64,000 nt of DNA from Sipunculus nudus (Eukaryota; Annelida; Sipuncula; Golfingiida; Sipunculidae): assembly GCA_026874595.1 (NCBI GenBank), contig CM049307.1, forward strand, positions 18,765,079-18,829,078. Reading direction: 5' to 3'. Shown piece by piece: positions 21,770 to 34,086 of this stretch. The notes beneath the pieces were generated by a model. It was not told the origin of the DNA. It was given only the letters and a program-made list of their open reading frames with translations, and ran no database searches. Position 1 is the stretch's first letter. Every line of letters begins with the position of its first letter. Made by a program: the position numbers and the translations under genes.

Positions 21770-22579
21770 TGTAACACTAGGCAGCGTCCAATGTCTTAGG
21801 GAATGAATAAAGAAGTCAATGTATTTTTATAATAAATACCTATAATTTATTCTTAAAACAACCCCAACATCACAATACACCAAATCAATACAATAACATA
21901 GTACAACAACAGTACAACAGCAAATCAATACAATCACACAGCCTAATAAACAAAGTGCACAGTACCTGGATACCACCACTGTCACAGCGACAAGTCCGTT
22001 AAAGCATATAACTCAGAAGAACACTTCACACAAATCATCTCAGAGAATAACAGTCCAATGTAATCACAAAATCAATCTACTGTAATCCAGTTCATTCACC
22101 AAATCAATCCGCGCAATCCCAAAGTGAAGTTCCTGTCATAATCCTGAAAGCAAACGGAAGACTATATAAGATCTGTCACAAATCCAGAAGAAAATCTATA
22201 ATTGCCGCACTTATCGGAATAGATCCCTCAAACTGACTTACACGCTTCTGTATCTGCTGGAATATTCTCTCACCTCTCTCTCTGCTCTAAAACACAGCCC
22301 CTATTTATAGCTCCTCACCTCAAGCCGAGAACTTTTCATTTCTCGAACAATACAAAGAATCTAAAATGATACACAGTAAACACGCATTACAGGAAACATC
22401 TAGAAAAAGAGCGCTGTGTCTATACATGACAGGGTTAACACGTGAGCTCGCCCCGGCTCGGCCAGGCGAGAAAGCCCGAAGCTAGCACGACAGCGAGAGT
22501 TCAACCAGTACGGATTAAACTGTGAGTGCAACACCCGGCCAGGCGAGGCCGCTACAACACGAGTTACGCCCGTGTCACA
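21770..22579 (-). mobile_element. Solo LTR of a Gypsy-type retrotransposon, copy 2 (810 bp)
   Basis: It has the same length and the same TGTGACACGGGC...CCTAGTGTTACA ends as copy 1, with a few percent substitutions and the TATA-like and AATAAA signals conserved. The identical flanks show that it was duplicated with the unit and is not an independent insertion. Confidence 0.65.
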
Positions 22580-22755
22580 CAATAAAAAAGACATCTGTAA
22601 CAACATATACACACGCACACACACATATACATATTTATACTTACGTAAATTTACTAGTATTTAAATGTATGTAAATATATACACACATACACATACATAC
22701 ATTACAACAAAATCCTTCTCAAATGATACAATCCCATATACACATGCCCACACAA

Positions 22756-22756
<1 letters not shown>

Positions 22757-22802
<46 letters not shown>
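22757..22802. repeat. (TA)n microsatellite, copy 2
   Basis: About 22 TA units, homologous to 10,359-10,406. Confidence 0.9.
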
Positions 22803-22804
<2 letters not shown>

Positions 22805-22849
22805 CTTCCCTCTTTCTTTGTGGCGATAAGGCCCTTGTTTGCAAAAGGT

Positions 22850-25800
22850 TGTCAGACTACCTTTTTTTTTGTTAGCCCCTGTCGGTCTACACGGAATGGT
22901 TCCTTAGTCATGTGTTCATATCTAACTTTTAAATAGAAGATTGGGCGACACGACTACGACCCGTGCAGAAGCCGTGCCAGCTGATCCGTCCGCCAATTTT
23001 ACTTTTTTTACATTTATCGTGTATTGTTCACGTCAGTGTTCTCGTAGTCTTAAAGCCTACTTTGCTGCTAAACAACGCCACCTGCCAAGAAAAAGAACCA
23101 TAACGATATTAGAATAAGTGAAGGAAAATAGATACCGTCAAGAGAATAAAAATGTTATGAAAATAAAATAAAAAATATTATTCAAGCTTATAAAATCTGC
23201 TTGAGTCTAATATGGATATTCAATTAGGAGATACTAGTTTTAAATTTCTGTTAATGTTTGAAAGATTTGATATAAACTTGATCAGACTTGTTGGATGATA
23301 AGATTATAAAGGCTTGTTAAAATCAATTATGGAAGCTCTGAAAAGATTCCTTTGCAATAGGTTTTTGCAGCTGATGAGGAATAAGTGCCCAATAATTAAC
23401 AACATGTTACAATTAAGCTTTCTCCAATGTTTCTCTCGGGGCAAATATGAGCTTGTTTCGCGAGTTGCGGAGAGTCGCAAGATTAAACAGAAAGTGTTAA
23501 TTTATAAATCATGCACCAAAATGATCATTTTTTTGTACGTGGTTGAACATCAGAGCGCATTGGAGAAAATAATAATTGGTTAATGTAACGCCCACTATTT
23601 TCTTGTTCACTTTAATGTGTATAGAATCAATCAAATTAATACCACCAAATCGGTCTCTCAATGGATTGTTTGGCCGCAAAAGCAATGTAACACAGTAGAA
23701 GAGCAACAATACCCGAAGGCCACAACACTCAACTTGATTTTAAACCAAGAGGATACATGGAAACGTTTAAAAAATAAAAATAAAATAAGAGTTTGGTACA
23801 GAAACGTCATTCTTACAGTTGCTACTTGTTAATTTCCACACCATGGTCATTCCATAACCTAACAATCCTTGTATAAATAGATAAATAATTTTTCTACTCA
23901 AGTCGGGTCATTCCACCATTTAAAATATGACACGATAAGAGGGGATTCCGTTAAATCGAAGATGAGTGATAAAACTGACATTTATATCTATAAGAAATAT
24001 CTGTTTACATATAAGAATAGGAATCTTTAAACAGGACGATGCCCTAAGCGTGTGTAAAAAATCGTAACAAAGTAAGGTGGGACATTTCCAAAACATTATT
24101 GGGTTTTGGTATAGCATTTCCAAGTTTTTGGAAGTAGATTTCCGACCATCATTTGTTTTGCCATGCTCAGGTTACATGTGCTCGAATTATATAAATAAAT
24201 GAACTTGGGTAAGATAGACTACCAGCATGCAGATGCACGTCAAAATCCTGTCCGACAGCAAGGGTTATCTGAACAATTTAAATTTATGGATATCGCAACA
24301 TTGAGTCTATGATTTTTCCAGATTTGTCATAGATAATCTATTTTCACCTACAGTTTCATCCAACCTTACAATTTATTTGTTAATATTATTTATTTAATTT
24401 ATTGTACCCTCCTGTATACACCTGTATATTTACCTCGCGCCCAGGGGAGCACACAAATCATGCGGTCACACAAGAGCCGTTTTCACACAAAAAGCGTGTT
24501 TAATACCGTTTTTCTAAGACCAACTCAATATACCGCACTCGGTAAACATCGTTTTCTTACTTCGTCAGAACAAGACTTATTCAGTGCTTTATTCGATGCC
24601 GTATTCGACTGACTTCTCGTCATATGCTTTGTTTTCAGGTTTAGCATATTCTTTCTATTATTCATGCATTGGGGAAACAGTATTCGACAAGGTATTCACC
24701 TTATAATATCAATGAATTGGTATCGAAACTATCTCCAGATGTGGTTTCACCGATGGGGATCGCAACGCGAATGCATTCGATTTAAGTATGAACAGATTGT
24801 GGATTTAGAGGCAATAAAACCGTATTCGATACGGTAGTCAGTGAATATTAATGCAGTGTTAACACAGCTTTGGTTATTCTTTCGACCATTCGGCCATGAT
24901 CCAAGCCATCCACTCATTGGTGTCACACCCCCGAAGGAATGGACACTCAAGGTTCAAATCACCACAAACAACGGTAATTAAACTATTTGCTCTTCCCCAC
25001 ATGGTAATTAAATTAAGCTAGAAGCTCTAACTGTCACATCTCTACTCTAGTCTGAGTAATTATCAAGGATATAACAGTGGATTACCATATCAAAGTATAA
25101 CCCTGCATTAACTTAAACGGCTAAGCCAATCCTAATAGCACACTCGCCGTAGGAATGGACATACCAGATTCTTTTAATCGGTAAAACTCACACATACACT
25201 CAAGAGGATGAAAATGCACTGGTAAACAAAACCAAAAATATATAAAAAAGTACACGTACAGTTCTCTGGCGAGGTATCGATTATCACTAGAGTCCATATA
25301 ATCATACAAAATCACTAAGTTCTGTTTACTCCTTGATGAACACTACACACGAAAGTTCCTTTTGTTTGAACGGCTGCTGATCAAATGATGACACTTGTGA
25401 CATTGGAATGCCAGCTATTAGTCCAAGCCGCTTACACTGCGTATAAACAGACGATCTCTAGCATTTCATACCGCTAAACAAATCTGGGTCAACATCGTTC
25501 TCCACTGAACTGCTAGCTCGCCATACAAAGCGAAAATCCTGATTAGCCTATAAATTGTCCTGGTTACTGGTCTTCACTACGGTAGAAACACATATGTTCA
25601 AGTTTTCCAAGTCTTACTTTAAAATACGATTCAACTCTCAAGTCCGTTAGAGAGATTCTTCGTGGCCGTCTAGAGCCATTGATGTACTACGCCCAGGAAC
25701 ATCATCTGATCAGACAATACCGAATTCTCCACTAGACTCCACGAGGCTTGCTGACGTCAGGCATCTTGCCCGCCTTTTGGCCAATAATCTCACACTATTA

Positions 25801-26359
25801 TGTTCTATTATGCGGCCTGTCATAAACTGCATGAATACTAAAATGTACGCACCTCCAGAGAGCAAAACATGGGAAAAATTAAGTATTCAGGTTCGTTGCC
25901 TTTGAATCCTACAGTAAAAAATGTTATAACAGGAACGATCTAGACCGATTCTCACGGAATTATAACTTTACCAAAACTAATATCATATAAGACACCTTGG
26001 TGCTCTAAACGCAGTTCTCACGCTAACATTTAAACATGATATTCCATATTAATGTCAACAAATGAAAGAAGCAATCATCGAGTTTTACTCCTTAGTTGAA
26101 TATGCAAAAAATAACTAAGTCAGAGTTCTCTGGTGACAATCGGTCGTTGCCTGTCCACAGTCTGAATATAATCACCTGCTCAGATCAGGTAAGCAGGTAG
26201 TGAAGACCTGCTCTGTTGTAGTTAGGGGCCTATGTATACATTTACTGTTGTCTGTCTTTGATGTCATGGATCTGTCGTCCTATTGTTTTGTTGCTCCATC
26301 CTTGGCTAGACCGTCTGCTATTCATTACGAATTACTTGCAATGCGATGATATCCACGGC
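22850..26359. other. Non-coding middle of unit copy 2
   Basis: Homologous to 10,464-13,989. The conserved hairpin is at 24,819-24,835. The 89-codon frame at 23,314 persists here but begins at a TTG and is broken in the third copy. No gene is supported. Confidence 0.6.
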
Positions 26360-27855
26360 ACAGTGACTCATGAGATTCTGCTCAAGGACGCAAGAGCAGA
26401 CGTCAGGTCATGCAATTCTCTGTCCCTGCCATTCTGAAGGCTCTGTAGGTCAGACAGAGCATCTGTCAGGAACACTTCTTTTTAAAACTTATACACTTAA
26501 AATCTGTAGAGTAACAACCGGTAGCGAGCGCGATCATTTCTTTTCTTCCTTCTAGGTAAATAATGAAGATTCTGGGGGCCACCATTTCCGTTTGCCTGTT
26601 CAGTGTACACACGGGTCCAGCTGTCTTGCGGGTAGTTGTGGCGGCAGTTCTCCATGGTGTAAGACATCTTTTCAATACTCTCCTCATTTTTTGCCATCGC
26701 CGGGGATGCTACATTGAATCTGGGATGAGATCACATTATTCCAAGCAAGGTTCTCAAGTGCGAGTGGGTTCACTACGGGAACTTGATCCACATATTCTTT
26801 GGGCGTTGTTTTTAGAATCCTCGATTAGTTGATGTAGCTTCCTCTTTTCAGTCTCCCAATCTTGGCTGTCACATTCTTACCTTCACTTGGTGTCCTGCGA
26901 GTATCTATTTAACTTTGCAGCTTGTACAAAAAACCTGGTTACTTTACGGTCCCCAAGATATTCTTGCCCTGTGATGGTCTCAAATTGGTTTATGGGTCTA
27001 ATTTTCATCCCTCAAGTAATTAGTCTGGATGCTTAATTCAGCACTAAACTAAATTTGTCAACATTTTCAGCAGTGCCCAGGATGTTATACCATACTCCAG
27101 AAGTGGTCTGACTATTCCGGTGTACATTTTCTTGAGGATTTTGGAATTTGCACCCCATGTTGTGCCTGCAAATTTTGTTTTTCATGTGGGCAAAAAACGC
27201 ACCTTTGCTCTAGCTTTAGCATTGTCAACCGTGCCTCCAGGTCAGCCTCTTATCAAAACCCTTCCCCAGGTATATGGGGTTGTATTCTGCTGACAACGTA
27301 TGGTCATTAATCCTGAGTGAGGCTCTCTGCTGTTTGGTAGAGAGGTTGAAGATAGTATTGGTGGTTTTACAGGGGTTAACTGGAATGAGTGTATGTTTTT
27401 TCCAAGCCTTTCAGTATAGATGGCACTGTAGACATGGCGTAGAGGGCTCTGACTTTGGTATGGATTAGCCGTTCCATTAGTTGACAAATCAGGATGAGTC
27501 AAGCTGATTGATCGATAACTTTCAAACTTGGTCTTTACCTTTCTTGTGAAAGGGCACCATGTTGCCAGATCTGTCGGACATGCTAGTCTTCTAAGTAATG
27601 TGTTCACAGACCCAGTAGTTTGATTTTTGCTCTCATGCCTAGATGTTGAAGAATCTGATTCATGATCCTATCCAGCTCGGGAGGTCTTTTTAAAGTATAC
27701 AAAGCTTCCTCAGACACTCATGTTGAATAGCTTGTTCATATAATCCGTTTTCAGATCTTGATGGATCCTGTTACTGAGTTCTTCGTAAACCTGATGTTTT
27801 CTATCCAACGGTACAGTGAAATTACTGACCTTCTCATAACTATCTGCAAAACATA
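26360..27855 (-). pseudogene. Jockey/I-type retrotransposon remnant, copy 2
   Basis: Homologous to 13,990-15,900, with RRLACPTDLATWCPF (about 27,592-27,548) and the decayed RNase H region (about 26,690-26,560). It shares with copy 1 both internal palm deletions. It has additionally lost about 410 bp at its N-terminal side, where TATCTGCAAAACAT joins ATTTTTTGCATTTTGAGG; the AAACAT word at the junction suggests microhomology. Inactive. Confidence 0.7.
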
Positions 27856-28519
27856 TTTTTTGCATTTTGAGGTATACTGCTAAGACGAAAACTCTCCCGC
27901 AAATTACATATGCAAACCAATAACATAATCTTCAAAACAAGTTCTGCTTCAGGATCTAATTGTAATCAAAATTCAAGTAAAATATCTGTGAACTAACATA
28001 AAAATACACATTTTATAGTTTAGATTTTAAAATAATTGTAACCAGGAGATTTACATTGAGCTCGGGTGTCAGATCACTCGGACTCGAAGAAGACACGAGT
28101 TTGACTCGAAACTCAAGGGCTCGGACTAGTACCCGGCTGACTTGGACTCGAACTTGTGACGGGACTCAGACTGTGTTGACTCGACTACGTCGCTGGTTGT
28201 GTGGACAAAGAACGATGCCCATCTCTCCACTGCAGGGGCATCAGGGGGGATGGTGGTATATATACCCCCACTTTTTTGGAAGGGGGGATGGCCAATGTTA
28301 TCATCTCCCCCACTTTTAAGAGAATAATATTATAATATATTGCAAATGAAATATATTAATAAATAAAATTAAAGACTTTTCATCCATTTACTCAAAAATG
28401 TTATATCTAAACTTTGCTTTGAATTACAAAATAACTTATTTTCTATTACAATAACATAATTATATAATAATTATATTATAATTACTTGAAATATGATTAT
28501 ATATATAATAATTATATAT

Positions 28520-28526
<7 letters not shown>

Positions 28527-28550
<24 letters not shown>
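28527..28550. repeat. (TA)n tract at the Penelope fold-back edge
   Basis: About 12 TA units abut the first base pairs of the inverted repeat, GTGATAATTTACG. Confidence 0.85.
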
Positions 28551-28558
<8 letters not shown>

Positions 28559-29255
28559 TTACGAAAATGTTCAGTTACACATTAACACGTGTTTTCATGC
28601 ATATGCAATCTTCAGATGTGATCTATCAACGGTTGGTGCGGTTATGTAATCATGTGTTGATGCACTCAGCCATGGTCAGGTGAGAATGTTCGGGGATCAG
28701 GATTATGCCTGCATTTCGAAATGATTTCTGATATTTTGTTCAGCCTTTGTGACTTCGGGAATGTTATTATTTGTTCCTTTTCTTCGAGGCAGAGATTACA
28801 AGTGCCATTGCGGAGCTTTCTCGGTGACCGCTTTTAACAACCCGCCTGCTGATTGAATATAGGGTGTTCTGATTCTTCTGTAGCCAAATGTACTTTGAGA
28901 GTTCGGAATCTTTTTCATATTTTTGGTGATTAAATGATTTTTTGTGGTTTCTGTACCGTGATTTGAAATCGGTACCAGCAAGTCCTATATATGTCTTGGC
29001 GTTTTGACCGTGGCGGCATATACAATGCCGGCTTGAAGGCATGCTCCTTTAAGGGGGCATTCTGATTTGTTCCGGCAGTTCATCCGCTGTTTTTCGTTGT
29101 GTTGTTGTCGCTAAGTAGTTGTTTGTTGTGTTTCTGAATTATATTTTGCATGCTGGCCATGGTGCTGTAGCTGACTTTTACAGTGTTCTTATTGAATATT
29201 TTGTGTAGTATGTTGCCGGGCGGGAAATGCTTTTTTACAAGTTTTAAAAATTTAC
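28549..29255. repeat. Left arm of the Penelope inverted repeat (about 707 bp)
   Basis: Pairs with 30,691-31,349 in inverse orientation. The inner edge is TTTTAAAAATTTAC here and GTAAATTTTTAAAAC there; the outer edge is ATAGTGATAATTTACG here and CGTAAATTATCACTAT there. It covers the GIY-YIG coding end and the 3' flank of the element. Confidence 0.85.
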
Positions 29256-30660
29256 AGGCAACATTCGTTTTCACATTTAAACTAAATGGTGGATTAAACC
29301 AGAGAATGTTCCGCCTCCGACATTTTTTGTTCTTTTGGTCTTTTGATGGTGGTGGTTAGTATGTCATTTCCTGGGACTGCTGACGGTGCCCGCATGATTC
29401 TAGTGCGTCGGTGTACACTTGTGTTGTATTGACGAATGCGTCTCTACTACTTTAAGGCTAGTAATTGCGTCTTGAAACTCCGACAGGGATTTGTTTTAGT
29501 ACTGTTGGGGGGTGGTTTGAGTTTGTGTTAACGTACAGGGGTTGGTCGTTGGGTTTTCTGTATGGCTGGTGGCTGCCCATCTTGAGTTGAGTGTAACGTC
29601 CAGGTAATTTACGAAATGTTTGCTTACTTCTGTGGTGATTCTAAGGCCGTACTCCGAGAACAGTTCTTTTAATTTTGATGTAATTTTTGTCGAGGTCCTT
29701 GCCGTGATGTTCTTTAAGTTCTTGAACGCCGCGAGCCCGTCGTCTCGGTACAATCCGATTGACTGTTTGTCGAAGTGGCAGCTGAGTCCGTTGAGAATGT
29801 AGAGGCCAACTAGTTCGCACACCTCTCCCCCGTCTAGACTTCCCATGGTAACATCAAAGTTTTCTGTGGTGCCCTTCTTTGCCCATGCCATGCCGTTGTT
29901 AAAAAGGATGGACTCTCGTGAGTGCATTATCACTTCCATTTCTAGGTCTGAGATTTTCGTTGTTTGTTTTGCCCATTTTATAGCGTCCGTGAGTAGTTTT
30001 TTTGGTGATGGAGGGGTAAAATTCGATGATGTCAAACATGATGAATGTGTGGAATTTTTTATCTGGGATGTTTTTGAACCATTCCAGTACGTTAGCCGTG
30101 CTTGTCCACTGGTTTACCGAGGTTGCTGTCCTGATTGACCTGTTGATAGATTCAAGGATGATCTTGCTTGGTCTCCCCATCTCACTTTTGGCTGGGTTAA
30201 TAAGGCGGCAGCTGGGATTAGTGGTAAAGTTGGGTTTATGGTCTTTGAGCGTCAGGAAGGCCTGTTTTTCTGTCATATTGTCGATCCTGTCGTCGATGTT
30301 TAATTCAGTGGCGATTCTGTGGAGATTCCTGTTGATGTTGGTTACGTAATCCTGATTGACATTTTTTTGTATTTTGCGGTTATATTGTCTGTTAACAGTT
30401 TGTTGTATGTCGAGGTGTCCATTTTGTAGTAATTCCTTGTTTTGTCGGCTTGCACGTAGACTTTGCGTGAAGAATTGATGTTTTTTATGTCTGTCCTCAA
30501 CTGTCTCTGGAAACTGTTGTTTACGTTTCTATGATGGATGTTCTCAACCATTTCCAGTAGGTCATCCTCAAAGGATTTGATCTTGGGGATTTGCGGTGGG
30601 TTTCTTTTAGTTTTCAGTCCGAATTTTTGTGTGTTTTCCCGGTTCATCTTACCCTCGTTC
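28767..30660 (-). pseudogene. Penelope-like element: reverse transcriptase plus GIY-YIG endonuclease
   Basis: Reading the minus strand, the N-terminal region is 30,647-30,342 (FEDDLLEMVENIHHRNVN; VYVQADKTRNYYKM). The RT core spans 30,276-29,500 with FLTLKDHKPNF, FIMFDIIEFYPSI, LYILNGL and the catalytic YRDD box at 29,750-29,739 inside GLYRDDGLAAFKN. The C-terminal GIY-YIG nuclease follows at about 29,042-28,767 (KTYIGLAGTDFKSRYRNHKK). This order, RT first and GIY-YIG last, defines Penelope-group elements, which prime on nicked chromosomal DNA. At least three frameshifts separate the blocks, so it is inactive, but the RT motifs are well kept and suggest a fairly recent element. Confidence 0.85.
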
Positions 30661-30690
30661 TGGTCTTCCTTATGGAGGAAGTGGAAGGAT

Positions 30691-31349
30691 GTAAATTTTT
30701 AAAACTTGTAAAAAAGCATTTCCCGCCCGGCAACATACTACACAAAATATTCAATAAGAACACTGTTAAAGTCAGCTACAGCACCATGGCCAGCATGCAC
30801 AATATAATTCAGAAACACAACAAACAAATATTTAGCAACAACAAATCAGAATGTCCCCTTAAAGGAGCATGCCTTCAAGCCGGCATTGTATATGGCGTCA
30901 CGTTCAAAACGCACTTGCTGGTACCGATTTCAAATCACGGTACAGAAACCACAAAAAATCATTTAATCACCAAAAATATGAAAAAGATTCCAAACTCTCA
31001 AAGTACATTTGGCTACAGAAGAATCAGAACACCCTATATTCAATCAGCTGGCGGGTTGTTAAAAGCGCTCCCCCGAGAAAGCTCCGCTATGGCTCTTGTA
31101 ATCTCTGCCTCGAAGAAAAGGTACAAATAATAACATTCCCGAAGTCACAAAGGCTGAACAAAAGATCAGAAATCATTTCGAAATGCAGGCATAATCCTGA
31201 TCCCCGAACATTCCGACCTGACCATGGCTGAGTGCACCAACACATGATTACATAACCGCACCTACCGTTGACAGATAACATCTGAAGATTGCATATGCAT
31301 GAAAACACGCGTTAATGTGTAACTGAACATTTTCGTAAATTATCACTAT
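30691..31349 (+). pseudogene. Inverted second copy of the Penelope GIY-YIG end
   Basis: The plus strand here encodes the C-terminal region again: KHFPPGNILHKIFNKNTVKV (about 30,712-30,771), TDFKSRYRNHKKSFNHQKYE (about 30,926-30,985) and NLCLEEK and KRSEIISKCRHNPDP further on. A 14-bp deletion has removed part of the KTYIG motif. Head-to-head partial copies are a known habit of Penelope elements. Together with the main copy this would fold into a hairpin with a 1.4-kb loop. Confidence 0.82.
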
Positions 31350-31532
31350 GTACCAGCTCTTAGCATCCCGCTGATAGAGCACTATTGGATTCGTTCTGCA
31401 GAAATATAAACTATTGATATATATAGTTGAATATGTCACTCAGGGACGCTGGAAAAAGTATAGATGTGTGTATTGAAATATACAAAGTCATCCCACCACC
31501 CTGGAAGAAAAATTGACGCCACTGCTCCACTG

Positions 31533-31818
31533 GCATTTGGTTTGATGCTCGACTGTCTCTTAAACCAATGCTGATTCTCAAACATCTATCAATCCTTGAA
31601 TATTAAAAAAAAGATAACCATCACAACCAATTTGCGATAATGGTATTCCAACGGTCCCTCCTTCCTCATGCGTCCTGGCTATCTTTATCACTGATATAAT
31701 TCCTGCAATTACATTGACTTAGTGTCTGTAATATCATGCAATCTCCGTTAGATCACTACATATCTACTTGCTACCCTGGTCCACTTCTTGTCCACTTCAG
31801 TATCTCGCGCAGGCTCAG
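31533..31818. other. Unit sequence right of the hAT-like insertion, lost in copy 1
   Basis: GGCATTTGGTTTGATGC to GCGCAGGCTCAG matches 44,490-44,780 of the third copy and is absent from copy 1. Non-coding. Confidence 0.65.
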
Positions 31819-33471
31819 CACAACTTCCAATATCCATATCTGTGTATGGATATTGAGACCATCTTTAGTCAGAGGGGGAACCCTCAGATGACTTGACTTA
31901 TGTTAAACAGTCCCACTTCGTCCGTAATATTCAATGACCCGGACACATGCGAAAAAAATGTTGACTAAGCTGGTTGTTAGCTTTCTAAGGAAACCAAAGC
32001 GTTTTTTTTCCGCGGGGCAGGGGGCGTTCCATGGCCACATGCCGTCTGCTAGGGGAGATCTGCATTACAAGTTTTCCTTTGTCTATGGAATGGTGAAAAA
32101 CCGAACTTGGGGTTGGAATTTCTGAAGAGATATTAAGTTGCACAATTCGAACGATTTTATAGTTTCAGTTCTTAGATGTTAAATCTTGATGATTTAGTTC
32201 CCGTTTGCGCCGAAGTAACTGTCGTAAAATTCACAGTCACAACCCTGCCTTTCTCAAAGCAAACACTCAAAGCTTTACCATTATCCAAAATGGTTAAGCA
32301 TGCAAAATTTTGAAAAACGTTGCCCACGAAACCATATTATATTATATTTCGAGACCTGCCCTCTGTCTCTGTCCCTGTCTCTCTCTCTCTATATATATTT
32401 AAACATAATGGACACGAACAGAACGGAACTATGTAAAATGTTGGAATACGGAAGGAATAGGATGACCATTGAAAATAGTAAAATGTAGATGGCGCAACCA
32501 CCTTTATGATGTACGTGTATAGAAAATTTAGAATCAAAAGAGCTATTGTTGGTAATATCTACAACAAATGGACACTGACGTTGAAAGTGCAGGGCAGTCA
32601 TTTGGAAGTCAACTAAATACATAATTATCAGGGTCAATTCGAAGCATATCAATACGTAATATGGAAACGTTAGATAATATGGAAAAATCTATGAAGTATG
32701 TATAGTTGTGACTCTGGAGTTACCAATTAAACTTGACAGATGTGAAGGAGAAACGTGGTCAAGCTGACCTCACCAACATCTTATGTAGTTTTCTTGGTCT
32801 TTGCTTGCCGAACCTAATTGAGAACAGCTATCTCGTATTATTATCCAGACTTGTTATGTTGTGGGAGTGCAATTACATCTCGAAAGTGGCGTGGATCCCG
32901 GCAGTCTGTTCATTAGTGGGACTTATACCGGGATGAACCTGTCACAGCAAACAGGAAAGGACCTATTTCAAACAGCAGAAAGAGACCTAACGGATGTACT
33001 TTATATAAATATATATCTTAAGTACCCAGGTTAATCTTAATGAGGAATTAGTGTTTACGTGAGGGCGCTTTATTTGCCACAGGACATAACATTATTTATA
33101 TTAAAGCAAACATGAATCATTGGTTCCTATGTACAAGACTGGAAATTATGACGAAAATGTCATTATTACGAAAAATGGTTACTATACAGTTAATATGAAT
33201 GAGATGAAACAAGTGGAAAATTTGTTGTTCGATATCGGTTAGTATCTTTCAGATATTACACGTAAGTAGCTGAATATTCACTATGTCTACCCTCTAATCT
33301 AAACATTTTTAAATAAAAGTTTAATATAATAAATAACCAGATGATTCTGATGGGTGATTCTAACACAATTATTCATTATCTCTTGTCGAGAAATCATAAT
33401 GGCAGGAGTCTATAATACTACGTCAACTAATGGTGATCCACATACGTTAAAAAGGGGTTATTCATATCACC
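31819..33471. other. Non-coding segment of unit copy 2
   Basis: Counterpart of 16,334-17,993. It holds a CT/AT microsatellite (about 32,355-32,400) and a 67-codon open frame at 32,733-32,936. No recognised gene. Confidence 0.55.
32733..32936 (+). other. 67-codon open frame shared with the third copy, unknown
   Basis: The frame contains EKRGQADLTNILCSFLGLCL and ends KVAWIPAVCSLVGLIPG. The same frame is open at 45,720-45,923, while copy 1 has a 1-bp deletion. Differences between copies 2 and 3 change amino acids (A to V, L to I, L to R, L to V), which argues against selection on the protein. The hydrophobic end could form one membrane segment. It is most likely a chance frame in conserved repeat DNA. 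Confidence 0.2.
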
Positions 33472-34029
33472 AAACGTTATGATTGGGACCTTTTTCTTCC
33501 AGGCAAAGATTACAACTTCCACTGGGGAGCTTTCTAGGTGGTGTGCACTTGAGGACCCGCCAGTTTATTGAATATGGGGTGTTTGTTTTCTGTTGGAGCC
33601 AAATGAACGTTGAGAGTTCCGAGTCTTTTGCGTACTTGGGGTGGCTGAATGATTTCTTGTTGTTCCAGAATCCGGATTTTAAGTCCGTGCCGGTAAGTCT
33701 GATGTAGGTTTCTCCGAGGTTGGGGTTGTGACGTCAGCGGCATAGATAATACCAGCTTAATAGGCCTGCCCCTTGAAGGTCTTTTTACGGCAATTGCATC
33801 CGCTGGGCTTCGTTTTGTTCTGTCCGCTCGAATGCTAACTGTTTTTTACATTTCTAAACTGACTGTTTTCGATCATTTGTAGCAGGTTGTCCTCAAAATG
33901 TTTCATTTCAGAATTTTTTGAGGCCGAATGATTGATTGTTTTCCCTGTTTGTTGTATCCTCGTTATTGTCATTCTGTGCATCAGCTCTTAGCACCAGGCT
34001 AATAGAGCACTGTTAGATTCGTTTAGCTC

Positions 34030-34034
<5 letters not shown>
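33472..34034 (-). pseudogene. Internally deleted Penelope-like element, copy 2
   Basis: Counterpart of 17,994-18,552. The GIY-YIG end is at about 33,740-33,483 (SCNLCLEEK near 33,510, one extra base after it shifting the frame) and the N-terminal part at about 34,000-33,840. It differs in sequence from the element inside the hAT-like insertion, so two Penelope subfamilies are present. Copy 2 keeps a longer 5' piece (CAGCTCTTAGCACCAGGCTA) that resembles 31,357-31,376 next to the other Penelope element. Confidence 0.7.

Positions 34035-34084
<50 letters not shown>
34034..34084. repeat. (TA)n microsatellite, about 25 units
   Basis: The homologous site in copy 1 (about 18,516-18,528) has only about six units, so the tract expanded or contracted after the duplication. 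Confidence 0.92.

Positions 34085-34086
<2 letters not shown>

Larger units (their letters stand above)
28225..31532. mobile_element. hAT-like insertion with 8-bp target duplication, carrying a Penelope fold-back
   Basis: CTCCACTG occurs at 28,225-28,232 and 31,525-31,532. The 3,292 bp between begin CAGGGGCATCAG and, read from the other end, CAGTGGCGTCAA (9 of the first 11 bases match). The ends and the 8-bp duplication are typical of hAT transposons. The third unit copy has the uninserted site (ATCCACTTACATTTTGTTTG, about 44,483-44,502). No hAT transposase is visible. The interior, 28,549-31,349, is a Penelope-like element arranged with one inverted arm. The short flanks, 28,233-28,548 and 31,350-31,524, are AT-rich and non-coding. 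Confidence 0.75.

Noticed and set aside
30591-31130. 179-codon plus-strand frame as an independent gene
   Set aside because: Its larger part is the inverted second copy of the Penelope GIY-YIG end; the beginning is the antisense of the Penelope N-terminal region.
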